Shown: positions 45,775 to 54,463 of the stretch, one piece after another | How positions within the stretch are numbered: position 1 is the first letter of the stretch | How the letters are laid out: every line of letters begins with the position of its first letter | Assembly (NCBI RefSeq): GCF_001858025.1 | Contig: NZ_LZQD01000005.1 | Span: 195,667 to 257,512 of the forward strand | Direction of reading: 5' to 3' | Source: Trichormus sp. NMC-1 | Lineage (GTDB): Bacteria > Cyanobacteriota > Cyanobacteriia > Cyanobacteriales > Nostocaceae | Length of the DNA stretch: 61,846 bases | Made by a program: the position numbers and the translations under genes | The notes under the pieces: generated by a model | Seen by the model: only the letters and a program-made list of their open reading frames with translations | Database searches by the model: none | Told to the model about the DNA's origin: nothing

Positions 45775-45978
45775 TAACCTGTCTGAATCAGGATGAACAG
45801 GATTAAGATAGAGATTTAATTACCAATTACCAATTACCAATTATACTCAAAACGGTTAGAAATTTTACTTTTTCCTAATGAAAAAAATAACTTATAAGCC
45901 TCTCTCCGCAACGGGGAGAGGTTTGGAGAGGGGTCTATTTTTCACGAGTTTGCTAGTATAACAATTACCAAAAATCCT
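45775..45978. other. avd-RT spacer without a template repeat
   Basis: In many DGRs the template repeat lies here. Instead the 204 bases hold a 'CTGAATCAGGAT' dispersed repeat, ATTACCA heptamers and a CTCTCCGCAACGGGGAGAGG hairpin. No similarity to the variable region is seen. Confidence 0.6.
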
Positions 45979-46728
45979 ATGAAACGCTATGGTAATCTTT
46001 ATCCTCAAATAGTTGAATTTGAAAATATATTAGCATCAGCCAAAAAAGCCCAAAAAGGTAAAAGATTTCGATACAATGTTTTAGAATTTAATTATAACTT
46101 AGAAAGTGAATTAAGTAAATTACAACAAGAGCTAATCAATAAAACTTATCAACCAGGTGAATATAGAACATTTTACATAAAAGAACCAAAAACGAGAATG
46201 ATTTCCGCCGCACCATATCGAGATAGAGTAGTGCATCATGCCTTATGTAATATTATTGTTCCCTTAATTGAACCAACATTTATCAATGATTCCTATGCAA
46301 ATAGGGTAGGATTTGGAAGTCATCGGGCTTTACGTCGTTTTACTAAATTTGCGCGGTCTAATCGCTATATTCTTCAGTGCGACATCCAAAAGTATTTTCC
46401 TAGTATTGACCATGAAATTCTCAAAACATTGCTACATAATAAATTAAAATGCCCGGATACACTTTGGTTAATAGATAGTTTAATTGATAATAGCAATGAA
46501 CAATTCGCAGTAGTTGAATATTTTCCGGGAGACCAATTACTAACGCCACTAGAAAGACAACGGGGTTTGCCAATTGGGAATCTTACCAGCCAATTTTTTG
46601 CTAATGTCTATCTTAACTATTTAGATCATTTTATTAAAGACAAGTTAAAGGCGTGGAAATATCTGCGTTATGTTGATGATTTTGTCTTATTTTCAGATGA
46701 TAGAGAGTTTTTGGCAGATGCTAATTAG
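45979..46728 (+). pseudogene. Truncated DGR-type reverse transcriptase
   Basis: The 249-residue frame starts '[20 protein letters not shown]' and contains '[19 protein letters not shown]', the catalytic '[17 protein letters not shown]', motif 4 '[18 protein letters not shown]' (SQ in place of the usual SP, a DGR hallmark) and '[11 protein letters not shown]' (about 229-239). It then ends at 'FLADAN'. DGR RTs normally continue for about 80-100 residues with the thumb region, which is missing. The TAG stop is formed at the edge of a small inverted-repeat element. Activity is unlikely. Confidence 0.87.
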
Positions 46729-46823
46729 ACATCTCCGGTAAATATTGTAGAGCCGAGAATCCCTACCCATGGAACGTCTCTACACGGGTTTCAAACCACG
46801 CACATTCAATTCTCGGAGATGTC
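46728..46823. mobile_element. Small TA-flanked inverted-repeat element (MITE) in the RT gene
   Basis: A 96-base element with ends GACATCTCCG and CGGAGATGTC, flanked on both sides by TA (46726-46727 and 46824-46825). That is the target duplication of IS630/Tc1-mariner transposition. It encodes nothing. The TA plus its first G form the stop codon of the RT frame. Related single ends occur at about 46949-46957 (inverted) and 47679-47687. Confidence 0.75.
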
Positions 46824-47037
46824 TATTGGTGATAACCTAGAGCCATGCCATGTCTGCGGTGTTCTCGTAGCGATCGCTTTGGTACAATACTCTCATCCGT
46901 TACTTTAGAAGTCGCAGACAACAGTAGGTGAGGGAATTGACTTTTTCAGAGATGTCTTTTGTCCTGGTGTCACATACTCAATTGCGAGATTGAGATATTT
47001 TATTTTTACACAAACTTTTTTATCCCCATCGCCAGCT

Positions 47038-47676
47038 ATGACACTCAATTTATATTTACTGCGACATGGCGAAACTACTTTTAGTCAAAGTGGTAACTTC
47101 TGCGGTAAAACTGATGCAGAATTGACCTCTGAAGGAATGCAGATGGCAGAGAGTTTTGCCGATGTTTATCAAAAATTGAATTGGTCAGCGGTTTATGTTA
47201 GTCCAATGAAGCGCACAGTTGCAACCGCCAAGCCATTTTGTGATGCTACTGGTATAGAGATGCAGGTGCGGGAAGGATTAAGAGAAGGTAGTTACGGACA
47301 ATGGGAAACCAAGAGTAAATCGTTTGTTCAAGAAAATTACCCAGAAAACTATGTGAACTGGTTAACAGAACCCGCTTGGAATGCGCCCATTGGTGGAGAA
47401 ACTGCGGTAGATATTGCTAACCGTTCTATGCCTGTAATTGCGGAAATTCAAGAAAAATATCCCCAAGGTAACGTTTTAGTAGTTTCCCATAAAGCCACGA
47501 TTCGGATTCTGCTTTGCAGTTTACTGGGAATTGATTTGGGACGCTACCGCTATCGGGTGAATATTTTGGTCGCATCGGTAAGTATGGTTAAATTTGATGT
47601 TAATGGTCCCTTGTTAGAAGTATTAGGCGATCGTCATCATATACCTGATCATATTCGCTCTCGTCCAGGAACATGA
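47038..47676 (+). CDS. Histidine phosphatase / phosphoglycerate-mutase-like protein
   Basis: A 212-residue protein of the histidine phosphatase superfamily. The catalytic 'YLLRHGETTFSQ' (His at about residue 9) is followed by 'YVSPMKRTVATAKPF', 'LREGSYGQWETKS' and a second His in 'VLVVSHKATIRIL'. It may be a GpmB-type or other phosphatase rather than a true mutase. The frame opens at 46990, but the ATG at 47038 fits the family N-terminus. It is followed directly by another GACATCTCC terminus. Confidence 0.9.
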   Translation: MTLNLYLLRHGETTFSQSGNFCGKTDAELTSEGMQMAESFADVYQKLNWSAVYVSPMKRTVATAKPFCDATGIEMQVREGLREGSYGQWETKSKSFVQENYPENYVNWLTEPAWNAPIGGETAVDIANRSMPVIAEIQEKYPQGNVLVVSHKATIRILLCSLLGIDLGRYRYRVNILVASVSMVKFDVNGPLLEVLGDRHHIPDHIRSRPGT

Positions 47677-47851
47677 TAGACATCTCCAGAAAACCCTGAC
47701 TTATAGCAGAATTCAGAATTCAGGAGTCAGGAGTCAGGAGTCAGAAGAGGGTGATCAAGAAAAGTAGAACAGAACTCATCACAGCTAACGCCTAACTCGT
47801 ACAATAGAAGATAGATTGTTGAGAATTGTATAGTTAGGGATTATAGCTGTC

Positions 47852-48871
47852 ATGGCTCCCGCCGTTTTAATTGAAAATCTACAAAAACGCTACGGTACTG
47901 TTGAAGCCGTCAAAGATGTCTCCTTTCAGGTACAACCTGGAGAAATCTTTGGTTTACTCGGACCCAACGGTGCAGGTAAAACTACTACTCTCCGGGCTTT
48001 GTGTACGCTGACAACCCCTGATGCTGGCAAAATCGAAGTTTCGGGAATTTCGGCGTTAGATCACCCCAAATTAGCCAGGCAAAAGCTGGGTTATGTGGCT
48101 CAGGAAGTGGCTTTAGATAAGGTGTTGACGGGTAAGGAGTTGCTGCAATTGCAAGCGGCACTTTATCATCTTCCTCGTGCAGTGATTAAACAGCGGATTA
48201 ACACTGTATTGGATTTACTGGGTTTACAAGAATACGCAGATAAAAAAACCGGAACCTATTCTGGTGGTTTACGCAAACGCCTAGATTTGGCTGCTGGTTT
48301 ACTCCATTCTCCAGATGTGTTAGTTTTGGATGAACCAACGGTAGGGCTTGACATTGAAAGCCGTTTTGTGGTATGGGAATTTCTGCGAAAGTTACGCGCT
48401 GCGGGAACTACGGTTGTGATTACCAGCCATTATTTAGAAGAAGTTGATGCTTTAGCTGATAGGGTAGCAATCATAGATCGCGGTCTAGTTATTGCTAATG
48501 GTACACCTTCGCAGTTAAAAGACCAAGTTGGGGGCGATCGCATTACCCTGCGTATCCGCGAATTTTCACCCAGCGACGAAGCAGACATTGCTAAAAATCT
48601 ACTAGAAGCTTTACCTTTTGTCCAAGAAATCATCATCAATAACGCTCAAGGTAACTCCTTGAATTTGGTAGTCACTCCCCAAAATGACGCTTTAATTACT
48701 ATTCAGCAAGCCTTAAATAATGTCGGTTTACCGATTTTTGGTATTGCTCAATCTCGTCCTAGTTTAGATGATGTTTACCTGGCTGCAACTGGAAAAACTT
48801 TGATGGATGCCGAATTAGCTGCTGTGGCTAATCGTGATCCTAAAGCGGAGAAAAAGCAAAATATGAGATAG
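47852..48871 (+). CDS. ABC transporter ATP-binding protein (ABC-2 / DrrA type)
   Basis: A 339-residue ATPase: Walker A 'LLGPNGAGKTTTLRAL', signature 'TYSGGLRKRLDLAAGLL', Walker B 'VLVLDEPTVGLDIESR' and switch 'VVITSHYLEE'. A C-terminal domain of about 100 residues ('PFVQEIIINNAQGNSLNLVVT') is typical of DrrA-like drug or polysaccharide exporters. The likely permease is at 49627; the two are separated by a pseudogene on the other strand. The substrate is unknown. Confidence 0.92.
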   Translation: MAPAVLIENLQKRYGTVEAVKDVSFQVQPGEIFGLLGPNGAGKTTTLRALCTLTTPDAGKIEVSGISALDHPKLARQKLGYVAQEVALDKVLTGKELLQLQAALYHLPRAVIKQRINTVLDLLGLQEYADKKTGTYSGGLRKRLDLAAGLLHSPDVLVLDEPTVGLDIESRFVVWEFLRKLRAAGTTVVITSHYLEEVDALADRVAIIDRGLVIANGTPSQLKDQVGGDRITLRIREFSPSDEADIAKNLLEALPFVQEIIINNAQGNSLNLVVTPQNDALITIQQALNNVGLPIFGIAQSRPSLDDVYLAATGKTLMDAELAAVANRDPKAEKKQNMR

Positions 48872-48953
48872 GGTAATTGGGAATTAGGAATTGAGATCCA
48901 AGAAGAATATTTCTGTTTCTCCTAATTCCTAAATTCTCACAATTTTAGGGAAA

Positions 48954-49407
48954 TCAATTTCCCAACCTAGCCAATAATTCCTCACGAGAAATATTCGACA
49001 AATTGAGTAGTAACTCAGTTCTTTCTGTTAAAGAAAGCTCCATAATCGGAGTAACCATAGCAGATAATTCCTCATCTAAAGCGCCAAAACGACCTGTTAG
49101 TAAACTCACTACTATTAAACGCTGTCCGTCTAAACTACCTTCCTGTCTACCTTCTTGCAGTCCTTCTTGTCGCCATTCTTCACGTTGTTTAAGATACGCT
49201 GGTGATAAGTTCATAATCAACTCCCTCTCTTCATCATTTACATTATCTTTCACCTCTATATTTTTGCGCTGAATTATTGGGAACAAACCAAACATCTATT
49301 TCCCGAACTTCGCTTTTAACATCTTTGCTGGTTTCTACATTACCTAAAGAAGTCAATAATTCCTCTAGATATTCTTTTGCAAATTGATCATGTGGTTGTC
49401 GAGTCAT
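48954..49407 (-). pseudogene. Broken Rpn/PD-(D/E)XK nuclease-type transposase gene
   Basis: Two out-of-frame parts. The N-terminal part from ATG 49407 reads 'MTRQPHDQFAKEYLEELLTS' and 'VKSEVREIDVWFVPN'. The C-terminal part reads 'NLSPAYLKQREEWRQEGLQ', 'EGRQEGSLDGQR' and 'LLTGRFGALDEELS'. This is the pattern of the Rpn/DUF4351-type PD-(D/E)XK family. The central nuclease core is deleted. It lies between the ABC ATPase and permease genes. Confidence 0.75.
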
Positions 49408-49626
49408 AAAATTTGAACTGTTGATTACTCTATAAGTGAGTTTATGGAAACACGAAAAATCCTCATTTATCTGGTGTATTGATTTGTGAACAGTCTCTCA
49501 ATGATTTTTTGTTATAATAAGGTGTTAAGAATTATAAATATTCTTTGCTAATTAAAAATTACAAAAATATTTATAATCTTTACTGGTTAATTTTATCACT
49601 CTGTATAACTAAATGACAAAATTGCT

Positions 49627-50502
49627 ATGAAGACTGATATCAATTGGCAACAACTAACCCCACCTACGGTAGTTACAGATACTACTCCCAGTTTCTTTAG
49701 TGAATTAGTCCAAGAAACACTGGCTTTAACTCGTCGTCTATTTATCCAATTACAACGCCGTCCTTCTAGTCTGGTAGCGGGAATTATTCAACCGGTGATG
49801 TGGTTGGTGTTGTTTGGTGCATTATTCCAAAATGCCCCTAAAGGTTTATTTGGAAGTACGACAAATTACGGACAATTTCTGTCCGCAGGTGTAATAGTAT
49901 TTACGGCTTTTGCTGGGGCTTTGAATGCCGGTTTACCTGTAATGTTTGACAGAGAATTTGGCTTTTTAAATCGGTTGCTGGTTGCACCTTTAGCTTCTCG
50001 GTTCTCAATTGTGTTTGCTTCTGCCATTTTCATTATTAGCCAAAGTTTACTGCAAGCGGCTGTAATTGTGGCAGCTGCGGCGTTTCTAGGGGCTGGTTTA
50101 CCTGATGCAGCGGGATTAAGTGCGATCGCTCTCATTGTCCTGCTGCTGGCTTTGGGTGTCACCGCTATTTCCCTCGGTTTGGCTTTTGCTTTACCGGGAC
50201 ACATCGAACTAATCGCGGTAATTTTTGTCACAAACCTGCCTTTACTCTTTGCCAGCACAGCTTTAGCACCTTTATCCTTTATGCCCGGTTGGTTGCAGGT
50301 TATCGCAACCCTAAATCCTCTCAGCTATGCTATTGAACCCATTCGCTATTTGTATCTACATAGCACTTGGGGATTAAATGATGTCGTCATGCACGCCTTT
50401 TGGGGTGATGTTACCTTTGGGGGAGCATTGCTAGTCTTGTTGGGATTTGCTGTAGTGGCTTTACTCACCATTCAACCCCAACTACGCAAGACACTTGCTT
50501 AA
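49627..50502 (+). CDS. ABC-2 type transporter permease
   Basis: A 291-residue membrane protein with six predicted spans: 'LVAGIIQPVMWLVLFGALF', 'AGVIVFTAFAGALNAGLPVMFD', 'IVFASAIFIISQSLLQAAVIVAAAAFLGAG', 'LSAIALIVLLLALGVTAISLGLAFALPG', 'LIAVIFVTNLPLLFASTALAPLSFMP' and 'GGALLVLLGFAVVALLTI'. The 'DREFGFLNRLLVAP' cytoplasmic loop after span 2 is the ABC-2 coupling region. It is the partner of the ATPase at 47852. Confidence 0.92.
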   Translation: MKTDINWQQLTPPTVVTDTTPSFFSELVQETLALTRRLFIQLQRRPSSLVAGIIQPVMWLVLFGALFQNAPKGLFGSTTNYGQFLSAGVIVFTAFAGALNAGLPVMFDREFGFLNRLLVAPLASRFSIVFASAIFIISQSLLQAAVIVAAAAFLGAGLPDAAGLSAIALIVLLLALGVTAISLGLAFALPGHIELIAVIFVTNLPLLFASTALAPLSFMPGWLQVIATLNPLSYAIEPIRYLYLHSTWGLNDVVMHAFWGDVTFGGALLVLLGFAVVALLTIQPQLRKTLA

Positions 50503-50545
50503 GATAGAAGCATAATCAAGTTGGCAAAATGTGAGGGGAAATTTC

Positions 50546-50920
50546 ATGAAAAGACCATTTTTACCAGTTCACAAAATCTTGGTTGCGACCTTCGCCGGCA
50601 TTAGCTTTGCGTCTCTGCTAGTAGCACCACCCAGTTTAGCTGATCCTAATCAACCCTTTGGTGGTTTGGACAGCGAACGCAATACCAATTCACTTTCCGG
50701 TAATGGCTCAGGGTTCGATATGCTGGATATGATTCATAGAGCAAACTTTGGGACTAACAACTGGAATCCTGAGCAACAGAATCAGCAATTGGATGACGCA
50801 GCCGCAGCATTTAAAGCCAGACAAGACAAACTGATGCAAACTCCGCAGCAGCCAACCTCAATTTCACCAGATGTAGTTGGTGAAAATACACCATCTTTGA
50901 TTATCCTACCCTCTAAATGA
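50546..50920 (+). CDS. Small secreted protein of unknown function
   Basis: A 124-residue protein with a signal peptide ('LVATFAGISFASLLVAPPSLA', cleavage before DPNQ). It has a low-complexity Asn/Ser/Gln-rich mature part with 'GGLDSERNTNSLSGNGSGFDMLDMIHRANFG'. No family is recognised. The ATG at 50546 has GAGGGGA 8 bases upstream, better than a GTG at 50531. It is 43 bases after the permease and possibly co-transcribed. Confidence 0.7.
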   Translation: MKRPFLPVHKILVATFAGISFASLLVAPPSLADPNQPFGGLDSERNTNSLSGNGSGFDMLDMIHRANFGTNNWNPEQQNQQLDDAAAAFKARQDKLMQTPQQPTSISPDVVGENTPSLIILPSK

Positions 50921-51066
50921 AAACTTAAAACCTCAACCCCTAACCCGGATTTGGGTAGGAGTTGAGGTTACAAAAAAAGGGAACAGGGAACAGGGAACAG
51001 ATAAGAAACACTCATTTGCTGAGTTTAAAGCTCAGTCAAAAAACAGTGTCATTATTTTATTTCAAT

Positions 51067-51092
51067 CTCATGTCTTTAAACATGAGTTTTTT
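51067..51092 (+). terminator. Rho-independent terminator between convergent genes
   Basis: Arms CTCATGT and ACATGAG with a 6-base loop, followed by TTTTTT on the plus strand. It lies between the secreted-protein gene and the convergent prxQ. A second hairpin (AACCTCAAC/GTTGAGGTT, 50929-50969) lies nearer the first gene. Confidence 0.7.
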
Positions 51093-51206
51093 CTGTGAAG
51101 AGTTGCCCGTTAAGAGTTCCCTCTGAAACAATTTTGGATTTTAGATTTTAGATTTGTTTTCCCATTGAAAATTTAAACTCTAAAATCCACCAGTCAGGGT
51201 GACGAA

Positions 51207-51644
51207 CTACAAGCCCAATGCTGCTAAAACATCACTAGCATGGGTAGTGGTATTAACAGCACTGTCAACATGGACGATTTTACCATTGGGGTCAATGACG
51301 AAAGTGACGCGCTTGGCATAACCACCACCATCTACATCAAAAGCTGTGATCAGGGCTTTGTCGGTATCAACCAATAAAGGGAAATTCAAATTGTATTTAG
51401 TGGTGAATGCTTGATGGGCAGCTTGATCATCAGCACTTACTCCCAACACCACAACATTTTTACCTTGATATTCAGATTGGGCATCCCGGAAACTACAGGC
51501 TTGCTTGGTGCAGCCCGGTGTATCATCTTTGGGGTAGAAATATACAACTACCGTCTTACCAGCAAAATCAGATAATGAGACTGTGTTGCCGTTTGTATCT
51601 TTAGCGGTAAATGCAGGCGCATCTGTACCAACTGTTAGTGGCAT
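51207..51644 (-). CDS. prxQ: Peroxiredoxin Q (BCP type)
   Basis: A 145-residue thiol peroxidase that reduces peroxides with thioredoxin. The active segment 'YFYPKDDTPGCTKQACSFRD' has the peroxidatic Cys (C45) and the nearby resolving Cys (C50) of atypical two-Cys PrxQ. 'GVSADDQAAHQAF' and 'VTFVIDPNGKIVHV' complete the thioredoxin fold. The protein is of normal length with no transit or signal sequence. Confidence 0.94.
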   Translation of the reverse strand: MPLTVGTDAPAFTAKDTNGNTVSLSDFAGKTVVVYFYPKDDTPGCTKQACSFRDAQSEYQGKNVVVLGVSADDQAAHQAFTTKYNLNFPLLVDTDKALITAFDVDGGGYAKRVTFVIDPNGKIVHVDSAVNTTTHASDVLAALGL

Positions 51645-51787
51645 AATTAACCTTTCCTGTTTCAGATTGTTGATGCACCTGAAATTTTACAATGATTTAC
51701 AATATTTAAATAAATTTGAGAAAAAATAGCATAACTTACAAATAATATCCTTTTGCTCATTCTCACCACTTCCTTAACTCCTAAATC

Positions 51788-52192
51788 ATGACCGCTGTTG
51801 ATTCCCCAAACACCAAACCCTTTGTCTATTCGCGGACTACCCTGGAAAGAGCCGAGCGATCGCTCATTTGTTCCCCGTTCAAGCTCAGTTTATTTATCAC
51901 GATGCGTAACCAAAGCGTTTCCGTCAGTGCGATCGCGATGGAAAATGGTTATAAACTAGGCTACACCAAACGTCCTTTATCAGAATTGTCCTGTGATAAC
52001 GCCTTTGATTGGCTAATCGAAGTGGGAGTATTGCGGCGAGAAGTCGATGGACAGGGAATTACAGACGGTTTTCGCCTAACTCCCCTAGGTCATCAGTTGG
52101 TAGAAAAATTCCCAGAAAAAGATTGGCGTAGTCCCTCATTGAGCGATCGCTTATACAATGCCATAACTCGTTGGTTTCGACTACCCTTTTAG
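51788..52192 (+). CDS. Conserved cyanobacterial hypothetical protein
   Basis: A 134-residue soluble protein ('SRTTLERAERSLICSPFKLSLF', 'FDWLIEVGVLRREVDGQGITDGFRLTPLGHQLVEKFP'). The second half looks like a small winged-helix fold. I believe it matches a cyanobacteria-only family (Npun_F0494-like), without certainty. No clear partner lies nearby. Confidence 0.65.
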   Translation: MTAVDSPNTKPFVYSRTTLERAERSLICSPFKLSLFITMRNQSVSVSAIAMENGYKLGYTKRPLSELSCDNAFDWLIEVGVLRREVDGQGITDGFRLTPLGHQLVEKFPEKDWRSPSLSDRLYNAITRWFRLPF

Positions 52193-52535
52193 ATGAAAAA
52201 TTAACAAGTTAAGATAAGCAAGCCAAAGTGAAAACTAGGGTGGGAAATCTACCAGGGTGGATTTTGCCTGTATAGCCGCGTAGTGCTAAAGCGTGCGCGT
52301 TATGGAAGCATCTTGATAATTGCCAAGTGCAGTAAGCTGTATTTCTGCCGAATTGCACTTTTTCTTTAAGCCTGAAATTGCTTTAAGTAGGTGGACGGGG
52401 AAAAACAGAAATATGTAACGAAAAGTAAAATTGGCTCAAAACCTGTTCCCTGTTCCCTGTTCCCTTGTCATAACGACAATTTTTAACGCCAACCTACTTA
52501 CTAAATCTAAAAAACATTACATTAATAGTCACACT
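52193..52535. other. Intergenic stretch before cobQ
   Basis: Holds a degenerate GTGGATTTTGCCTGTATAGCCGCG-like repeat (compare the nifN-nifX spacer) and a CCTGTTCCCTGTTCCC heptamer run (52441-52465). No gene is seen. Confidence 0.5.
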
Positions 52536-54011
52536 ATGAAATCAATTATGGTAGTGGGAACAACATCCCACGCGGGTAAATCACTGATTACTACAGCCAT
52601 TTGTCGCATTCTCTCCCGGCGTGGTTGGCGAGTAGCTCCCTTTAAAGGTCAGAATATGGCTTTAAATGCTTATGTTACTGCCAGTGGTGGAGAAATAGGC
52701 TACGCCCAGGCGGTGCAAGCTTGGGCTGCGGGAGTCGTTCCCTTAGTGGAAATGAACCCAATTTTACTGAAACCGCAAGGGGATATGACCTCTCAAGTTA
52801 TCCTTAAAGGTAGAGCCGTAGGTACTGTTAGTGCTACAGATTATTACGAGCAATATTTTGAACTAGGTTGGCGCACTATTGAAGAATGCTTACAACATTT
52901 AAAAACAGAATGTGACTTGTTGGTTTGTGAAGGTGCAGGTAGTCCAGCAGAAATTAATCTGAAGCACCGCGACTTAACCAATATGCGGGTGGCAAAATAT
53001 TTAAATGCACCAACTCTGTTAGTAGTAGATATTGACCGAGGCGGCGCTTTCGCTCACGTAGTTGGAACCCTAGAGTTACTAGAACCGGACGAACGCGCTT
53101 TAATTAAAGGGGTAGTCATTAATAAATTCCGGGGACAGCGTTCAATTCTCCAACCGGGAATTAAATGGTTAGAAGAACGAACGGGTATTCCGGTTGTCGG
53201 TGTCATCCCTTACTTAGAACAAGTATTTCCAGCGGAAGACTCCCTAGACTTGCTAGAACGCAAACCCCATAAAGTCCAAGCTGAATTAAATATTACTGTC
53301 ATCCGCTTACCAAAAATTGCCAATTTTACCGACTTTGATGCACTGGAATCAGAACCAACAGTTTCAGTAAAATACGTGAGTCCAAAGCAAGATTTGGGAC
53401 ATCCTGATGCCGTAATTATTCCCGGAACAAAGACCACAATTGCTGATTTAATCGTGCTGCAAAAAAGTGGCATGGCGGAAGCAATTCAAAATTATGCAGC
53501 TTCTGGGGGAACAGTTTTAGGCATCTGTGGTGGCTTCCAAATGCTGGGTCAAATCATAGCAGATCCAGAGGGATCTGAGGGGCAAGCGGGTAGATTTCAG
53601 GGGTTAAATCTATTACCAATCAAAACAGTGATTACTGGACAAAAAATCGCCCGTCAGCGCCAAGTTAGTTCCAATTATCCGCAGATGGGCTTACCTGTGA
53701 ATGGATTTGAAATCCACCAAGGGCGATCGCGCTTAGAAACCCAAGATGATAAACAATCCTGTCAACCGCTATTTGATGATGCTAATTTAGGCTTAGTAGA
53801 TAGTTGCCAATCTGTTTGGGGTACTTATCTACACGGGCTTTTTGATAATGGCCCTTGGCGACGTGCTTGGATTAACCGTCTCCGTCAACAACGAGGTTTA
53901 AAATCTTTGCCCACTGGTGTTGCTAATTACAGAGAACAGCGAGAACAGATGTTGGACTCTTTAGCTACCCAAATAGAAAATCACTTAAACTTAAATCCCT
54001 TTTTGTCTTAA
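52536..54011 (+). CDS. cobQ: Cobyric acid synthase CobQ
   Basis: CobQ amidates four side chains of adenosyl-cobyrinic diamide in B12 synthesis, using glutamine. The 491-residue protein has an ATP-binding N-terminal domain ('MVVGTTSHAGKSLITTAICR', 'PFKGQNMALNAYVT', 'LLVCEGAGSPAEINLK'). A class I glutaminase domain follows, with the nucleophile in 'VLGICGGFQMLG' and 'GTYLHGLFDN'. The frame opens at 52431 through repeat sequence; the ATG at 52536 fits the family start. Confidence 0.94.
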   Translation: MKSIMVVGTTSHAGKSLITTAICRILSRRGWRVAPFKGQNMALNAYVTASGGEIGYAQAVQAWAAGVVPLVEMNPILLKPQGDMTSQVILKGRAVGTVSATDYYEQYFELGWRTIEECLQHLKTECDLLVCEGAGSPAEINLKHRDLTNMRVAKYLNAPTLLVVDIDRGGAFAHVVGTLELLEPDERALIKGVVINKFRGQRSILQPGIKWLEERTGIPVVGVIPYLEQVFPAEDSLDLLERKPHKVQAELNITVIRLPKIANFTDFDALESEPTVSVKYVSPKQDLGHPDAVIIPGTKTTIADLIVLQKSGMAEAIQNYAASGGTVLGICGGFQMLGQIIADPEGSEGQAGRFQGLNLLPIKTVITGQKIARQRQVSSNYPQMGLPVNGFEIHQGRSRLETQDDKQSCQPLFDDANLGLVDSCQSVWGTYLHGLFDNGPWRRAWINRLRQQRGLKSLPTGVANYREQREQMLDSLATQIENHLNLNPFLS

Positions 54012-54043
54012 ATAATGGGTAATTTGTAATTTGTAATTATTAC

Positions 54044-54463
54044 CCAATGACCAATGACCAATGACCAATGACCAATGACCAATGACCAATGACCAATGAC
54101 CAATGACCAATGACCAATGACCAATGACCAATGACCAATGACCAATGACCAATGACCAATGACCAATGACCAATGACCAATGACCAATGACCAATGACCA
54201 ATGACCAATGACCAATGACCAATGACCAATGACCAATGACCAATGACCAATGACCAATGACCAATGACCAATGACCAATGACCAATGACCAATGACCAAT
54301 GACCAATGACCAATGACCAATGACCAATGACCAATGACCAATGACCAATGACCAATGACCAATGACCAATGACCAATGACCAATGACCAATGACCAATGA
54401 CCAATGACCAATGACCAATGACCAATGACCAATGACCAATGACCAATGACCAATGACCAATGA
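54044..54463. repeat. 60 tandem copies of CCAATGA
   Basis: The block is exactly 420 bases, that is 60 uninterrupted heptamers by my count. The minus strand is open in all frames and spells a 'VIGHWSL' repeat, which is a by-product. The last unit supplies the ATG of the ferredoxin gene. The repeat starts 33 bases after the cobQ stop. Confidence 0.95.

Noticed and set aside
37205-46728. Complete recent genomic island with attachment sites
   Set aside because: No tRNA gene, integrase or flanking direct repeats were found. The region is AT-rich but not bounded by clear ends.
45099-46980. DGR template repeat
   Set aside because: I compared the constant parts of the variable region (GGTGGTTCGTGG, TGCCGTTCTGCT, GGTTTTCGGGTT) with both strands here and saw no second copy.
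54044-54463. CRISPR array
   Set aside because: The units are 7 bases with no spacers, and no cas genes are in the window.
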